29,094 bases of DNA. Source: an uncultured Collinsella sp. (GTDB lineage: Bacteria; Actinomycetota; Coriobacteriia; Coriobacteriales; Coriobacteriaceae). Positions within the stretch are counted from its first letter, which is position 1, and every line of letters starts with the position of its first letter. Location of the stretch: NCBI GenBank assembly GCA_959605475.1, contig CAUHFS010000031.1:1-29094 (forward strand). Reading direction: 5' to 3'. The notes under the pieces are model-generated. The model was not told where the DNA came from and made no database searches. It worked only from the letters and a program-made list of their open reading frames with translations. A program made the translations under genes and the position numbers. Shown one piece after another: positions 8,628 through 16,420 of the stretch.

Positions 8628-9541
8628 TAGCGCACCTCGCTAGAATCGACGCCGGGCACGCGGCGGCAGGAATACTCGTCCGTGGCATATTTAGGGACCT
8701 GAACGGTCTCGAGCTCGCGGGCAAGCGCGGCCGAAAGCTCGATGCCGGCGGCGCGGCGCACGGCCTGCACGGCAAGCGGCGCCGAGATGCGACGGCGATA
8801 CTCGGCCGAGCCCCACAGGTTGGTGCCATAGCTGAGCGCGCGTACGGACGCCGCCAGGGCACGCAGCTCGTCCTCGGAAGGCTGCTCGTTCACCAAGCCG
8901 CATGCCTCGCCCTGCAGCAGGGTCGCGCGCAGCGGACGGGCGCCCACGGTGACATGCCAGCTGTTGTCCCACCAGGCGGCGGTGACGTTTAAGGAGGGGA
9001 AGTCCGTCGCGGCCTTGCGCACGGCCTCGTAGCTTGCGCGGTAGTCGTGCTTAACGACCACGACGTGCTCGATCACGTCGCGCACATAGCCCATGTTCAC
9101 AAACTCAGCCAGCGGCACGCGGCCGGCACCCGTCAGCTCGACGTACGAGTCGAGCGCCAAAAAGGCCGAGAGAACGTCCGAAAAACCAAAGCGGCCGTAG
9201 ATGCTGCCGCCCACCGTGGCGGTGTTGCGCAGCTGCACGCCCACGATATCGTGGACGGCGAACTCAAAGACATGGTTGACAAGCGCGTTGAGCTCGGCAT
9301 GACGCTCGAGCTGGCGCAGGGTACACATGGCGCCGATGCGAAACTCGGTCTCGGTCTCCTCGATCTGATCGAGTCCGCAGGCCGAAAGGTCAATCGCCGT
9401 CGCCACGCGACGCGAACCCAGGCGCATCCAGATGCCGCCGCCCACAATCTTATTGTTGCGGTTCTTCTGTAAGAGCTCATAGGCTTCGGCCGCGTTTCCA
9501 ACACGGACGTAGGTACCGAACTTGAGCACGTTCTCCCCCAT
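8627..9541 (-). CDS. FAD-binding subunit of molybdenum hydroxylase (CoxM/YgfM type)
   Basis: This 304-residue flavoprotein subunit would pass electrons from the iron-sulfur/molybdenum partner encoded directly downstream to NAD or another acceptor. The two FAD-contact motifs appear as VGGGIWMRLG near residue 33 (standing for the usual AGGTDL) and TVGGSIYGRFGFSD near residue 107 (usual TIGGN), followed by ALDSYVEL. The C-terminal CO-dehydrogenase flavoprotein domain carries the usual arginine-rich YRRRI. The start ATG at 9541 gives MGENVLKFGTY. The gene follows the gdhA terminator, so it should have its own promoter, but none is clear in the short gap. Confidence 0.88.
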   Translation of the reverse strand: MGENVLKFGTYVRVGNAAEAYELLQKNRNNKIVGGGIWMRLGSRRVATAIDLSACGLDQIEETETEFRIGAMCTLRQLERHAELNALVNHVFEFAVHDIVGVQLRNTATVGGSIYGRFGFSDVLSAFLALDSYVELTGAGRVPLAEFVNMGYVRDVIEHVVVVKHDYRASYEAVRKAATDFPSLNVTAAWWDNSWHVTVGARPLRATLLQGEACGLVNEQPSEDELRALAASVRALSYGTNLWGSAEYRRRISAPLAVQAVRRAAGIELSAALARELETVQVPKYATDEYSCRRVPGVDSSEVR

Positions 9542-9603
9542 CTCTTCACTTGTCCAGTACCTCTAAGTGTACCAAACGAGAGCGCACGACCCTCACCGCC
9601 ATA

Positions 9604-9637
9604 GAAAAAGGCTCCCAGCCGGAATGGCTGAGAGCCT
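9604..9637 (-). terminator. Rho-independent terminator after gdhA
   Basis: On the minus strand AGGCTCTCAGCC, a 5-nt loop and GGCTGGGAGCCT are followed by TTTTTCT. It lies about 25 bases past the gdhA stop. Confidence 0.92.
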
Positions 9638-9663
9638 TATCACATGCTATGTCGAGCGAAGAT

Positions 9664-11007
9664 TTAGCAGACGCCCTGGGCGAGCATGGCATCGGCGACC
9701 TTCAGGAAGCCGGCGATGTTGGCGCCCATGACGAAGTTGCCCTCCTCGCCGTACTTCTTGGCGGTGTCGTCCACGTTGTGGAACATGCCGCGCATGAGCT
9801 GCTCGAGCTTGCCGTCGACCTCCTCGAAGGTCCAGGACAGGTGCTCGGCGTTCTGGCTCATCTCAAGGCCGGACACGAGCACGCCACCGGCGTTAGCAGC
9901 CTTACCGGGCATAAAGGCGACGCCGTTCTCCTGGAAGTAGTTCGTGGCCTCGATGGTCGTGGGCATGTTCGCGCCCTCGCCGATCACCTTGCAGCCGTTG
10001 GCGACGAGCGCCTGGGCGTCCTCGAACAGCAGCGTGTTCTCGCGAGCGCAGGGCAGCGCGATGTCGCAGGGCAGCTGCCACACGCTACGGCCGTCGCCCT
10101 CGTGCCACGTGGCATTGGGCTTCTCGTCGACGTACATAGCGAGCGTAACGCCCTTGTCGTGGCCGGAGCGCTTCTTGTTGTAGACATGCTCGAGCACGGC
10201 GTAGTCGATGCCGTCGGGATCCTCGACCCAACCGTGGGTGTCGGAGCAGGCCAGCACCTTGCCGCCGAGCTGGGAGACCTTCTGGACCGCGTAGATAGCG
10301 ACGTTACCGGAGCCGTGAACGACGACGTTCTTGCCCTCGAAGGAGTCGCCGCGGCTCTTGAGGTACTCGTCCACAAAGTAAACCAGACCGTAGCCGGTGG
10401 CCTCGGTACGGGCGAGCGAGCCGCCAAAGGAGAGGCCCTTGCCGGTAAGGACGCCGGTCCACTCGTTGGTCAGGCGCTTGTACTGACCGAACATGTAGGC
10501 AACCTCGCGGCCGCCAACGCCCAGGTCGCCGGCGGGAACGTCGGTGTTGGGGCCAATGTGGCGATAGAGCTCGGTCATGAAGGACTGGCAGAAGTGCCTG
10601 ATCTCATTGTTGGACTCAAAGTCGGAGCCGCCCTTGCCGCCGCCCATGGGAAGGGTGGTCAGGCTGTTCTTGAGGATCTGCTCCAGGCCCAGGAACTTGA
10701 GCATGCCCAGGGTGACCGTGGGGTTAAAGCGCAGGCCGCCCTTGTAGGGCCCAATGGCAGAGTTGAACTCGACGCGGTAGCCGCGGTTGACCTGGACCTT
10801 GCCCTGGTCATCGACCCAGGGGACACGGAACATGACGATGCGCTCGGGCTCGACGAGGCGCTCAAGCAGGGCGGCCTCCTCGTACTCGGGATGGGCGTCG
10901 AGCGCCGGCTGGATGGTGCCGAGGATCTCGGTCGCGGCCTGGATGAACTCAGGCTGCTCGGGATAGCGGGCCTTGAGCTCGTCGAGAACTTTCTGCGTGT
11001 AGCTCAT
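9664..11007 (-). CDS. gdhA: glutamate dehydrogenase (hexameric, probably NADP-specific)
   Basis: The enzyme interconverts glutamate with 2-oxoglutarate and ammonia. The substrate-binding and catalytic segments are seen as PYKGGLRFNP and PMGGGKGGSDF; the latter holds the catalytic lysine. A Rossmann glycine-rich motif VVHGSGNVAIYA marks the nucleotide domain. The 447 residues match the small hexameric family. The ATG at 11007 gives MSYTQKVLDE and follows GGAGG closely; a longer frame reaching 11055 lacks such a site. The gene is a single transcription unit with its own terminator, placed between the hydroxylase genes and tRNA-Sec. NADP preference is inferred from family similarity only. Confidence 0.95.
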   Translation of the reverse strand: MSYTQKVLDELKARYPEQPEFIQAATEILGTIQPALDAHPEYEEAALLERLVEPERIVMFRVPWVDDQGKVQVNRGYRVEFNSAIGPYKGGLRFNPTVTLGMLKFLGLEQILKNSLTTLPMGGGKGGSDFESNNEIRHFCQSFMTELYRHIGPNTDVPAGDLGVGGREVAYMFGQYKRLTNEWTGVLTGKGLSFGGSLARTEATGYGLVYFVDEYLKSRGDSFEGKNVVVHGSGNVAIYAVQKVSQLGGKVLACSDTHGWVEDPDGIDYAVLEHVYNKKRSGHDKGVTLAMYVDEKPNATWHEGDGRSVWQLPCDIALPCARENTLLFEDAQALVANGCKVIGEGANMPTTIEATNYFQENGVAFMPGKAANAGGVLVSGLEMSQNAEHLSWTFEEVDGKLEQLMRGMFHNVDDTAKKYGEEGNFVMGANIAGFLKVADAMLAQGVC

Positions 11008-11218
11008 GCTTCCTCCAATTGATGGAAAAGAAAGGTGTCGTTCGCGGCGCCCCATGCGCCGTGAGCTTTATCGAGTATGGATAATATCGCACTGTTGCGG
11101 CAAAGTTACGAATAAGACCGCGGGCGGATGTTTCATTTTGATTACGATGCAGGTAGAAGCGTTTTTGAACAGCTGACGTACAAATTGCGTGTTTCGAAGC
11201 TGTTTCCCGCACGTTTCG

Positions 11219-11257
11219 AAACCACCACAAAGGGGACAGGCACCTTTGTGGTGGTTT
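11219..11257 (-). terminator. long hairpin carrying the GGGACAGG-type repeat, after tRNA-Sec
   Basis: A perfect 15-bp inverted repeat (AAACCACCACAAAGG and its complement) surrounds a 9-nt loop. It lies 14 bases after the 3' end of tRNA-Sec and may end that transcript, although the U-run lies within the stem. The core CCTGTCCCCTTTG also appears, in altered form, around 15.1-15.2 kb, so it is likely a dispersed palindromic repeat. Confidence 0.6.
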
Positions 11258-11270
11258 TGGCGAGATGCGT

Positions 11271-11367
11271 TGGCGGGAACGGATGTGAATCGAACACATC
11301 CAAGACGTTTTGCACGCCTCACAACGGTTTTGAAGACCGCGGGGCCCACCAGAGCCCATCCGCTCCC
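11271..11367 (-). tRNA. selC: selenocysteine tRNA, anticodon TCA
   Basis: This 97-nt RNA has the marks of bacterial tRNA-Sec. The acceptor stem has 8 bp (GGGAGCGG with CCGTTCCC), a G discriminator and an encoded CCA. The D arm has a 6-bp stem with a 4-nt loop (GGGCTC-TGGT-GGGCCC). The anticodon loop CTTCAAAA carries TCA at 11331-11333. A long variable arm follows (GAGGCGT-GCAAA-ACGTCTT), then the T arm with GTTCGATTC. It reads UGA as selenocysteine together with SelB. It lies downstream of selA-selB on the same strand and probably has its own promoter. Confidence 0.97.
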
Positions 11368-11379
11368 AAACGTGGCGGT

Positions 11380-11388
11380 ATTTTACCA
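11380..11388 (-). promoter_or_regulatory. candidate extended -10 promoter of tRNA-Sec
   Basis: The minus strand reads TGGTAAAAT 12 bases before the first base of tRNA-Sec, an extended -10 pattern (TGN plus TAAAAT). No good -35 hexamer stands at standard distance. The position suits a tRNA promoter with a very short 5' leader. Confidence 0.4.
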
Positions 11389-11462
11389 AACCGAATATGC
11401 CGCAACCGCAAGAGGACCAAAGCAGTTCATTTGGGACGGGTGCCGTGCCACGAAAACGACCC

Positions 11463-11590
11463 ATCTACTACGTTTTATTCGTAGGAGTCGACCATAACCG
11501 CTTTTTGGCAAAAATGGCAAGCCGTCTACCTGCTGTTTTGTTTTTGCAGTTTTTGGCATGGTTGAGGGTAGTCACTTAAACGTAGTAGAT
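11463..11590. repeat. 13-bp inverted repeat bounding a 102-bp spacer between selB and tRNA-Sec
   Basis: ATCTACTACGTTT at 11463-11475 and its exact complement at 11578-11590 face each other across the selB-selC gap. The interior contains related arms with TTTTTGGCAAAAATGGCA and TTTTTGGCATGG. No coding frame is convincing. It may be a small non-autonomous mobile element or a structured 3' end of selB mRNA. The repeat itself is directly visible; its nature is not. Confidence 0.5.
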
Positions 11591-11626
11591 AGGCCGGTTT
11601 CGTGCCGAGCAGCGATGCGGAAACCG

Positions 11627-13597
11627 CTAGCGCAGCGATCTCAGACCGCCGGCCTCCTTGTCGAGCACTGTAAAGCGCACGGCATCCAGGTGCTCCAAGA
11701 TGCTAATGGCTCGTTTGCGCGACACGCCCAGGGCCTCGCGCAGCACGCTCGTAGTGGCAGTGCCACCGGCAGCCTCGATGGCAGCTGCTACGACCTCACG
11801 CGCATGGGCCACGGCGGCGGCGGACAGAGCAACGTCGCGCTCGACCTTCACAATCGAGCGGTTGAGCGAAAGCTCGCGCAGAGCCCGCGTCATGGTGTCG
11901 CAATCGAGCTGCAACCACTCGCCCACCTCGGGCAACGTCGGTGCATCGAGACCGGCCCCGTCGAGCAACGCCAGGATGCGGTCACAGGCCTCACGCACCA
12001 CGCGCGCGGCGGCGGCAGCGGAATGCGGGTCGAACACCTCGGCACCGTCTACGGCGCACACGCCGCGCGCACAGCCCTCGAGGACGAGCGCGGACGCGAC
12101 GTCTTCGTCCGCTGTCGGCCAGGCAGCATGTGCAACCTCGCCCGGCGTGAAACCCGTCTGCTTGGGCGAGGCCCCGTGCATGGCGGCCAGCGTGTCGGAG
12201 AGCATGACGAGTGCGGCGTCGAGCACAGCGGGGGCGGCATAGAGCTCCTCGGTCGAACGCTCGGCATGAAGCGCCACGGCATCGCCCGAGGAAACCGTCC
12301 CGTGCAGGAGCGCGGCCGCCTCGGCGCCCGAAAGATCGAGAGCACGGGTTGCGGCCGCGGCAGGCGCGGGCAGGCGCTGCAGCCCCAGCCATGCGGCAAC
12401 GGTGGCAGCGCGGTCGCCGGCATCCAGGGCCCCGAGCAGCGCGCGCTCGCCCGCGGAGAGGTCGCGCGAGCGGCGGCACCGCGAAAGAAGAACGCGACCG
12501 CCGCCGATAAGCGTCACCGGCGAGAACGCGAGCACGATGAGGCCGTCGCCCGATCGCACGGGAAGACGCTCCTCCAGACGGACCTGCACGATGCGGGTCT
12601 CGCCAGCCTCAATGGGTCCTTCACCCTCCATGAGCATGATACGGCCGAGGACCTCTGCCGTGCCCACCATCACGTGTACGCGCGCGCCGGACTCGAAGGG
12701 CACGGGCTTGGTGCCCACGCGCCCCAGATACGTGAAGCGGGCGATGAGCCTGAGCGTCGAGCCCTCGGCACCAGACCCGCAGAGGACCTCGCCGCGCGGA
12801 AGGTCGCCCGCGCCGTCGCCCACGATGTTGAGCGCCACGCGCTGTCCGGGCAACGACCGAGGAGTATCGCCATGCACCTGAATCGCGCGCACGCGGCAGC
12901 GCACGCCCGCGGGACTCGAAACGAGCTCATCGCCCACCGTCACGGGGGCATCGTGAAGCGTGCCCGTGACGACCGTCCCGGATCCCTTGATGGTGAAGCA
13001 GCGGTCGATGGGCAGGCGCGGGGCCAGACCGGGGCGCACCGGGCGGGATGCGGCATCGGCCAGGAAAGAGTCGATAGCGGTATCGAGGGCAAGGCGAACG
13101 TCCTCGACGCCCGCACCCGTGCGAGAGGAAACGGGCACCACGGGTGCATCGGCAAAGACGGTATCGCCGAGGAAATCCATCACGTCGAGCTCGGCGAGCT
13201 CCGCCGTCTCGTCATCGGGCAGATCGCGCATCGTAAGCGCAACGACCATGTGCGTCACACCCAACAGCTCCAGTACGCGAACATGCTCGCGGGTCTGCGG
13301 CATCACGCCCTCAACGGCCGAAACCACCAGCAACGCAACGTCCACGCCGGTGGCGCCCTGCACCATGGCGCGCAGATAGTGCGCATGCCCAGGCACGTCG
13401 ACCAAGCCGACAAGCTTGCCGCTGGGAAGCTCGAGCTCGCCAAAGCCGAGCTCCGTAGTCATGCCTCGGCGCTTCTCGACCTCCAGACGGTCGGGATTTT
13501 TGCCAGTCAGTGCCTCGATAAGGGCCGACTTTCCGTGGTCAACGTGTCCTGCTGTTCCAACGACAACGGAACACTCGACAAGCTCACGCCCCGTCAT
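11627..13597 (-). CDS. selB: selenocysteine-specific translation elongation factor SelB
   Basis: SelB is the GTPase that carries Sec-tRNA to the ribosome at UGA codons followed by a SECIS hairpin. The P loop GTAGHVDHGKS is near residue 13 and the G3 motif DVPGHAHY near residue 57. The G4 position reads TMRD rather than the usual TKAD or NKxD. EF-Tu-like domains follow, and the C-terminal third holds the winged-helix repeats that bind SECIS RNA. The ATG at 13597 overlaps the selA stop as ATGA, indicating translational coupling, and gives 656 residues; an upstream extension to 13642 is unlikely. The gene order selA-selB-selC makes a compact selenocysteine unit. Confidence 0.95.
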   Translation of the reverse strand: MTGRELVECSVVVGTAGHVDHGKSALIEALTGKNPDRLEVEKRRGMTTELGFGELELPSGKLVGLVDVPGHAHYLRAMVQGATGVDVALLVVSAVEGVMPQTREHVRVLELLGVTHMVVALTMRDLPDDETAELAELDVMDFLGDTVFADAPVVPVSSRTGAGVEDVRLALDTAIDSFLADAASRPVRPGLAPRLPIDRCFTIKGSGTVVTGTLHDAPVTVGDELVSSPAGVRCRVRAIQVHGDTPRSLPGQRVALNIVGDGAGDLPRGEVLCGSGAEGSTLRLIARFTYLGRVGTKPVPFESGARVHVMVGTAEVLGRIMLMEGEGPIEAGETRIVQVRLEERLPVRSGDGLIVLAFSPVTLIGGGRVLLSRCRRSRDLSAGERALLGALDAGDRAATVAAWLGLQRLPAPAAAATRALDLSGAEAAALLHGTVSSGDAVALHAERSTEELYAAPAVLDAALVMLSDTLAAMHGASPKQTGFTPGEVAHAAWPTADEDVASALVLEGCARGVCAVDGAEVFDPHSAAAAARVVREACDRILALLDGAGLDAPTLPEVGEWLQLDCDTMTRALRELSLNRSIVKVERDVALSAAAVAHAREVVAAAIEAAGGTATTSVLREALGVSRKRAISILEHLDAVRFTVLDKEAGGLRSLR

Positions 13598-15051
13598 CGA
13601 CGCAAACCCGTTTGCACGGCATCCGCCAACGCAGACGCACACAGATCAAGGTCGGTGTCGTGCAAGAGCGTGCGAACGTCAAACAGCACCTGGTCGTGCC
13701 GCACGCGCGTCACAACCGGCGTATCGGGCTCCTGAACCAAAGCGCGCTTTAGGCCATCGGCGGATAGGCGCCCATCGACGGGACAGACGGCAACGCAAAA
13801 TGTTGGGAGCTCGACGGTCGGCAGCGATCCGCCGCCGGGAGTAGAGACACCCTCGACAACCTGCAGCTCCACGGCCTTTTCGCACTGAGCCTCGCGAAGC
13901 TTGCGCAGTATGCGGTCGTGCAGGCGCTTGGCCTGACGCTCGAGCGGCGCCGGCGCGCCGGAAAGCATGTTGAGTACCGGGATCTCCCGATGCGCCGTAT
14001 CGGATCCGGTCACATACAGACGCAAAGTGGCCTCGAGCGCCGCGAGCGTGAGCTTGCCGGGGCGAAGCGCGCGCATAAGCGGATGCGAGGCACAGGCGGC
14101 GATTACTTGGGCGCTACCGAGAATAATACCCGCCTGCGAAGCACCGAGCAGCTTGTCACCCGAGCACGAGACGACGTCAACGCCGGCGCAAAGCGAGGCG
14201 GACGTGGGCTGCTCCCCCGCATCGGCGAGCACCCCGTCTGCAAGCAAAGCGCCCGAGCCCTGGTCCTCGTACAGCAACAGCCCGTGCTCATGCGCCAGCG
14301 CGGAAAGCTCCGCCGCGGAAACCTCCTCGTGGAAGCCCTCGATACGATAGTTGGAAGGATGGACTTTCAGGATCATCGCCGTGCTGGGCGTAATGGCACA
14401 TCGATAATCATCCAGATGCGTGCGGTTGGTAGAGCCCACTTCGACAAGCTTGGCACCCGAAGCCGCCATGATGTCGGGGATGCGGAAGCTGCCGCCCACC
14501 TCGACCAGCTCGCCGCGGCTCACGATGACCTCTTTGCCGCACGCATGCGCGGCAAGTACCAGCAGCACCGCCGCGGCATTATTGTTGACAACCAAGGCGT
14601 CCTGCGCCCCCGTGAGCGTGCGCAGCAGGCGCGCGGCATGTTCCTTGCGGCCACCACGTGCACAGGTCGCGACGTCATACTCGAGCGTGCTGTATCCGCG
14701 GGCGACATCGGTCACCGCCTGCACCGCTGCGGGAGCGAGCGGAGCGCGGCCCAGATTGGTGTGAATCACAACGCCCGTCGCGTTGACGGCGGGACGCAGG
14801 GTCGGCAGCGACAGGCGGTGACACCGCCGCTCGATAGCCAAGGCGAGCTCGCGCTTATTCCTAGCGGGGGCGCCGGAGCGAATCGCCGTGCGCTCGGCAT
14901 CGAGCTCGGCGTCAATCGCCTCGCGCACAATCGTGTCGCCCGCATCGCCCGCAGCCTTCATGACCGGCCACTCCGCCAGCAGCTCGTGGACAGCGGGAAT
15001 GGAGCGCAGGCGGTCGCGCACCTCGGCAGGCATGGATTCGCAGTCGCTCAT
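13594..15051 (-). CDS. selA: L-seryl-tRNA(Sec) selenium transferase SelA
   Basis: SelA is a pyridoxal-phosphate enzyme that converts Ser-tRNA-Sec to Sec-tRNA-Sec using selenophosphate from SelD. The cofactor lysine is in CSGDKLLGASQAG, and typical segments VNATGVVIHTNLGRAPL, VNNNAAAVLLVL and SRGELVEVGGSFRIP are present. The ATG at 15051 gives MSDCESMPAE with GAAAGG eight bases upstream and a protein of 485 residues. A longer frame to 15102 would start inside a dispersed repeat (MTTKGDLLF) and is judged false. The stop overlaps the selB start. Confidence 0.95.
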   Translation of the reverse strand: MSDCESMPAEVRDRLRSIPAVHELLAEWPVMKAAGDAGDTIVREAIDAELDAERTAIRSGAPARNKRELALAIERRCHRLSLPTLRPAVNATGVVIHTNLGRAPLAPAAVQAVTDVARGYSTLEYDVATCARGGRKEHAARLLRTLTGAQDALVVNNNAAAVLLVLAAHACGKEVIVSRGELVEVGGSFRIPDIMAASGAKLVEVGSTNRTHLDDYRCAITPSTAMILKVHPSNYRIEGFHEEVSAAELSALAHEHGLLLYEDQGSGALLADGVLADAGEQPTSASLCAGVDVVSCSGDKLLGASQAGIILGSAQVIAACASHPLMRALRPGKLTLAALEATLRLYVTGSDTAHREIPVLNMLSGAPAPLERQAKRLHDRILRKLREAQCEKAVELQVVEGVSTPGGGSLPTVELPTFCVAVCPVDGRLSADGLKRALVQEPDTPVVTRVRHDQVLFDVRTLLHDTDLDLCASALADAVQTGLRR

Positions 15052-15083
15052 GGAAAGCCTTTCGACATGTTCAATAAAAAGCA

Positions 15084-15214
15084 GGTCCCCTTTGGTCGTC
15101 ATCGGCCAAAATGTGACGACGCGAATTCAAAAGGGACAGGTCCATTATGGCAGCTCGCGACAAGACGGCGAAGCGCCTCGTCCAAAACCTGCCAAAATAA
15201 ACCTGTCCCTTTTT
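15084..15214. repeat. palindromic GGGACAGG-type repeat region between fnt and selA
   Basis: AAAAGGGACAGGT at 15129-15141 and its complement ACCTGTCCCTTTT at 15201-15213 form a 13-bp inverted repeat. Inside it is a second stem of about 9 bp, GACGAGGCG with CGTCTTGTC on the minus strand. A third related piece, CAGGTCCCCTTTGG, lies at about 15084-15097. The core resembles the hairpin near 11.23 kb. It may also act as the terminator of the channel gene, since the right arm lies 8 bases past its stop. Confidence 0.6.
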
Positions 15215-15220
15215 GGTCGG

Positions 15221-16057
15221 TTAGGCCTCTTTGTTGGCGTAGATAAACCAGTAGCCAAGAGCCACGATCAGGGCGCCGCCCACGATATTGCCGAGCGTGG
15301 CGACCGAAAGGTTGAGCGCCAGCCCGGCGGCGTTGAGGGCATCGGCGCCGGCGATATCGGTTCCATAGCCGCAGGAGTGCATCAAAATGCCCATGGGCAA
15401 AAAGTACATGTTGGCAACGCAGTGTTCAAAACCGCAGGCCACAAAGGCTGCAATGGGCAGCAAAATACCCACGACCTTATCGACCACGGTCTTGCCGGCG
15501 GTACCGATCCATACGGCCAGGCACACAAAGATGTTGCACAGAATGCCGCGGAAGAAGATGGTGACGGCGTCGATCGTAACCTTACCGGCGGCGACGCTCA
15601 CCATGGTATTGGCGACGGCCTCGCCGTTGAGCTTATAAATAGCTGCCATGTAAATCAAAAAGACAACGAACAGGGCGCCGGCAAAGTTGCCGATCCACAC
15701 AACAGCCCAAGCCTTGAACATCTGGACGAGCGTAATCTTTTTGCTCTTAAGCGCGCATACCATAAGTGAGTTACCGGTAAACAGCTCCGCGCCGCAAATG
15801 AGCACGAGCACCAGTCCCAGGCAAAAAGCAAGACCGCCCACGAAGCGCTGGGCGCCCCAGCCAAGCGTGTGATCGCTCAGAAAGACCGTGAAGAACAGGC
15901 CGCCGAAGGCGATAAACGCTCCGGCGAACATGGCGAGCAAAAAGGCCTTCGAGACCGGCAGGTTGGCCTTGGTAACGCCGGCAGCCTCGGTCTTCGCCTC
16001 GATCGCGGCGGGCGCCAGACAATCGGGGGTGGGGTATTCTGCCTTACTCTGTGCCAT
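15221..16057 (-). CDS. formate/nitrite transporter family channel
   Basis: This 278-residue membrane protein has the six hydrophobic segments of the FNT family, pentameric channels for formate, nitrite or hydrosulfide. Family motifs visible are GAELFTGNSL near residue 93, the second half-helix region, and GFEHCVANMYFLPMG near residue 215, which contains the conserved pore histidine. The ATG at 16057 gives MAQSKAEYPT; a GTG at 16066 is an alternative start, and neither has a clear ribosome binding site. In a selenium neighbourhood formate is an attractive substrate because many formate dehydrogenases are Sec/Mo enzymes, but none lies in the window; the substrate is inference. Confidence 0.88.
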   Translation of the reverse strand: MAQSKAEYPTPDCLAPAAIEAKTEAAGVTKANLPVSKAFLLAMFAGAFIAFGGLFFTVFLSDHTLGWGAQRFVGGLAFCLGLVLVLICGAELFTGNSLMVCALKSKKITLVQMFKAWAVVWIGNFAGALFVVFLIYMAAIYKLNGEAVANTMVSVAAGKVTIDAVTIFFRGILCNIFVCLAVWIGTAGKTVVDKVVGILLPIAAFVACGFEHCVANMYFLPMGILMHSCGYGTDIAGADALNAAGLALNLSVATLGNIVGGALIVALGYWFIYANKEA

Positions 16058-16121
16058 GGCAATCACTACTTTCTTACGATATGGGACAAGCGTTGCTCAT
16101 GAACATGTCCCGCTGGGGTGG

Positions 16122-16164
16122 ACAAAAACAAAACAGGCCAGAAGTAAACGTACCTCTGACCTGT
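16122..16164 (-). terminator. Rho-independent terminator after the tRNA-Pro/tRNA-Gly pair
   Basis: On the minus strand ACAGGTCAGAGGTA pairs with TACTTCTGGCCTGT across a 4-nt loop, including three G-U pairs, and is followed by TTTGTTTTTG. It begins 9 bases past the 3' end of tRNA-Gly. Confidence 0.85.
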
Positions 16165-16172
16165 AAATAGCA

Positions 16173-16246
16173 TGGAGCGGGCGACGGGAATCGAACCCGC
16201 GTCATCAGCTTGGAAGGCTGGGGTTCTACCATTGAACTACGCCCGC
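16173..16246 (-). tRNA. tRNA-Gly, anticodon TCC
   Basis: The 74-nt cloverleaf has acceptor GCGGGCG with CGCCCGC and an encoded CCA. The D loop contains TTCAATGGTAGA, the anticodon loop CTTCCAA carries TCC, and the T loop is GTTCGATTC. It lies six bases after tRNA-Pro and is surely co-transcribed with it. Confidence 0.96.
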
Positions 16247-16252
16247 AAGATA

Positions 16253-16329
16253 TGGTCGGGACGACAGGATTTGAACCTGCGACATCCTGCTCCCAAAGCA
16301 GGCGCGCTACCAAACTGCGCCACGTCCCG
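16253..16329 (-). tRNA. tRNA-Pro, anticodon TGG
   Basis: The 77-nt cloverleaf has acceptor CGGGACG with CGTCCCG and an encoded CCA. The D loop is AGTTTGGTAGCGC, the anticodon arm CCTGC-TTTGGGA-GCAGG carries TGG, and the T loop is GTTCAAATC. It is first in a two-tRNA transcript with a good promoter upstream. Confidence 0.96.
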
Positions 16330-16380
16330 AAGGTGTTGAGCAGCTAAGGTCTAAACCTTGCGTGTCCCAAAGCGAAGGAA

Positions 16381-16409
16381 ATTATAGGGGAGACTCCCCG
16401 CCTGTGCAA
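16381..16409 (-). promoter_or_regulatory. sigma-70-type promoter for tRNA-Pro and tRNA-Gly
   Basis: On the minus strand TTGCAC and a perfect TATAAT are 17 bases apart, about 50 bases before tRNA-Pro. A GGGGA-GTC-TCCCC dyad lies in the spacer next to the -10 box. It may be the brnQ end hairpin or a regulator site. Confidence 0.7.
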
Positions 16410-16420
16410 GCATTGATGCC

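Noticed and set aside
5847..8630. A 927-codon open frame on the plus strand opposite the molybdenum hydroxylase gene
   Set aside because: It mirrors the real gene in a GC-rich region, is rich in Gly, Ala, His, Arg and Val without motifs, and has no ribosome site. The same holds for the long plus-strand frames opposite tig, gdhA, selB, selA, brnQ, modB and others.
15052..15102. N-terminal extension of SelA starting at 15102
   Set aside because: It would begin inside a dispersed palindromic repeat with no ribosome site, while the ATG at 15051 has GAAAGG at good spacing and gives a normal SelA N-terminus.
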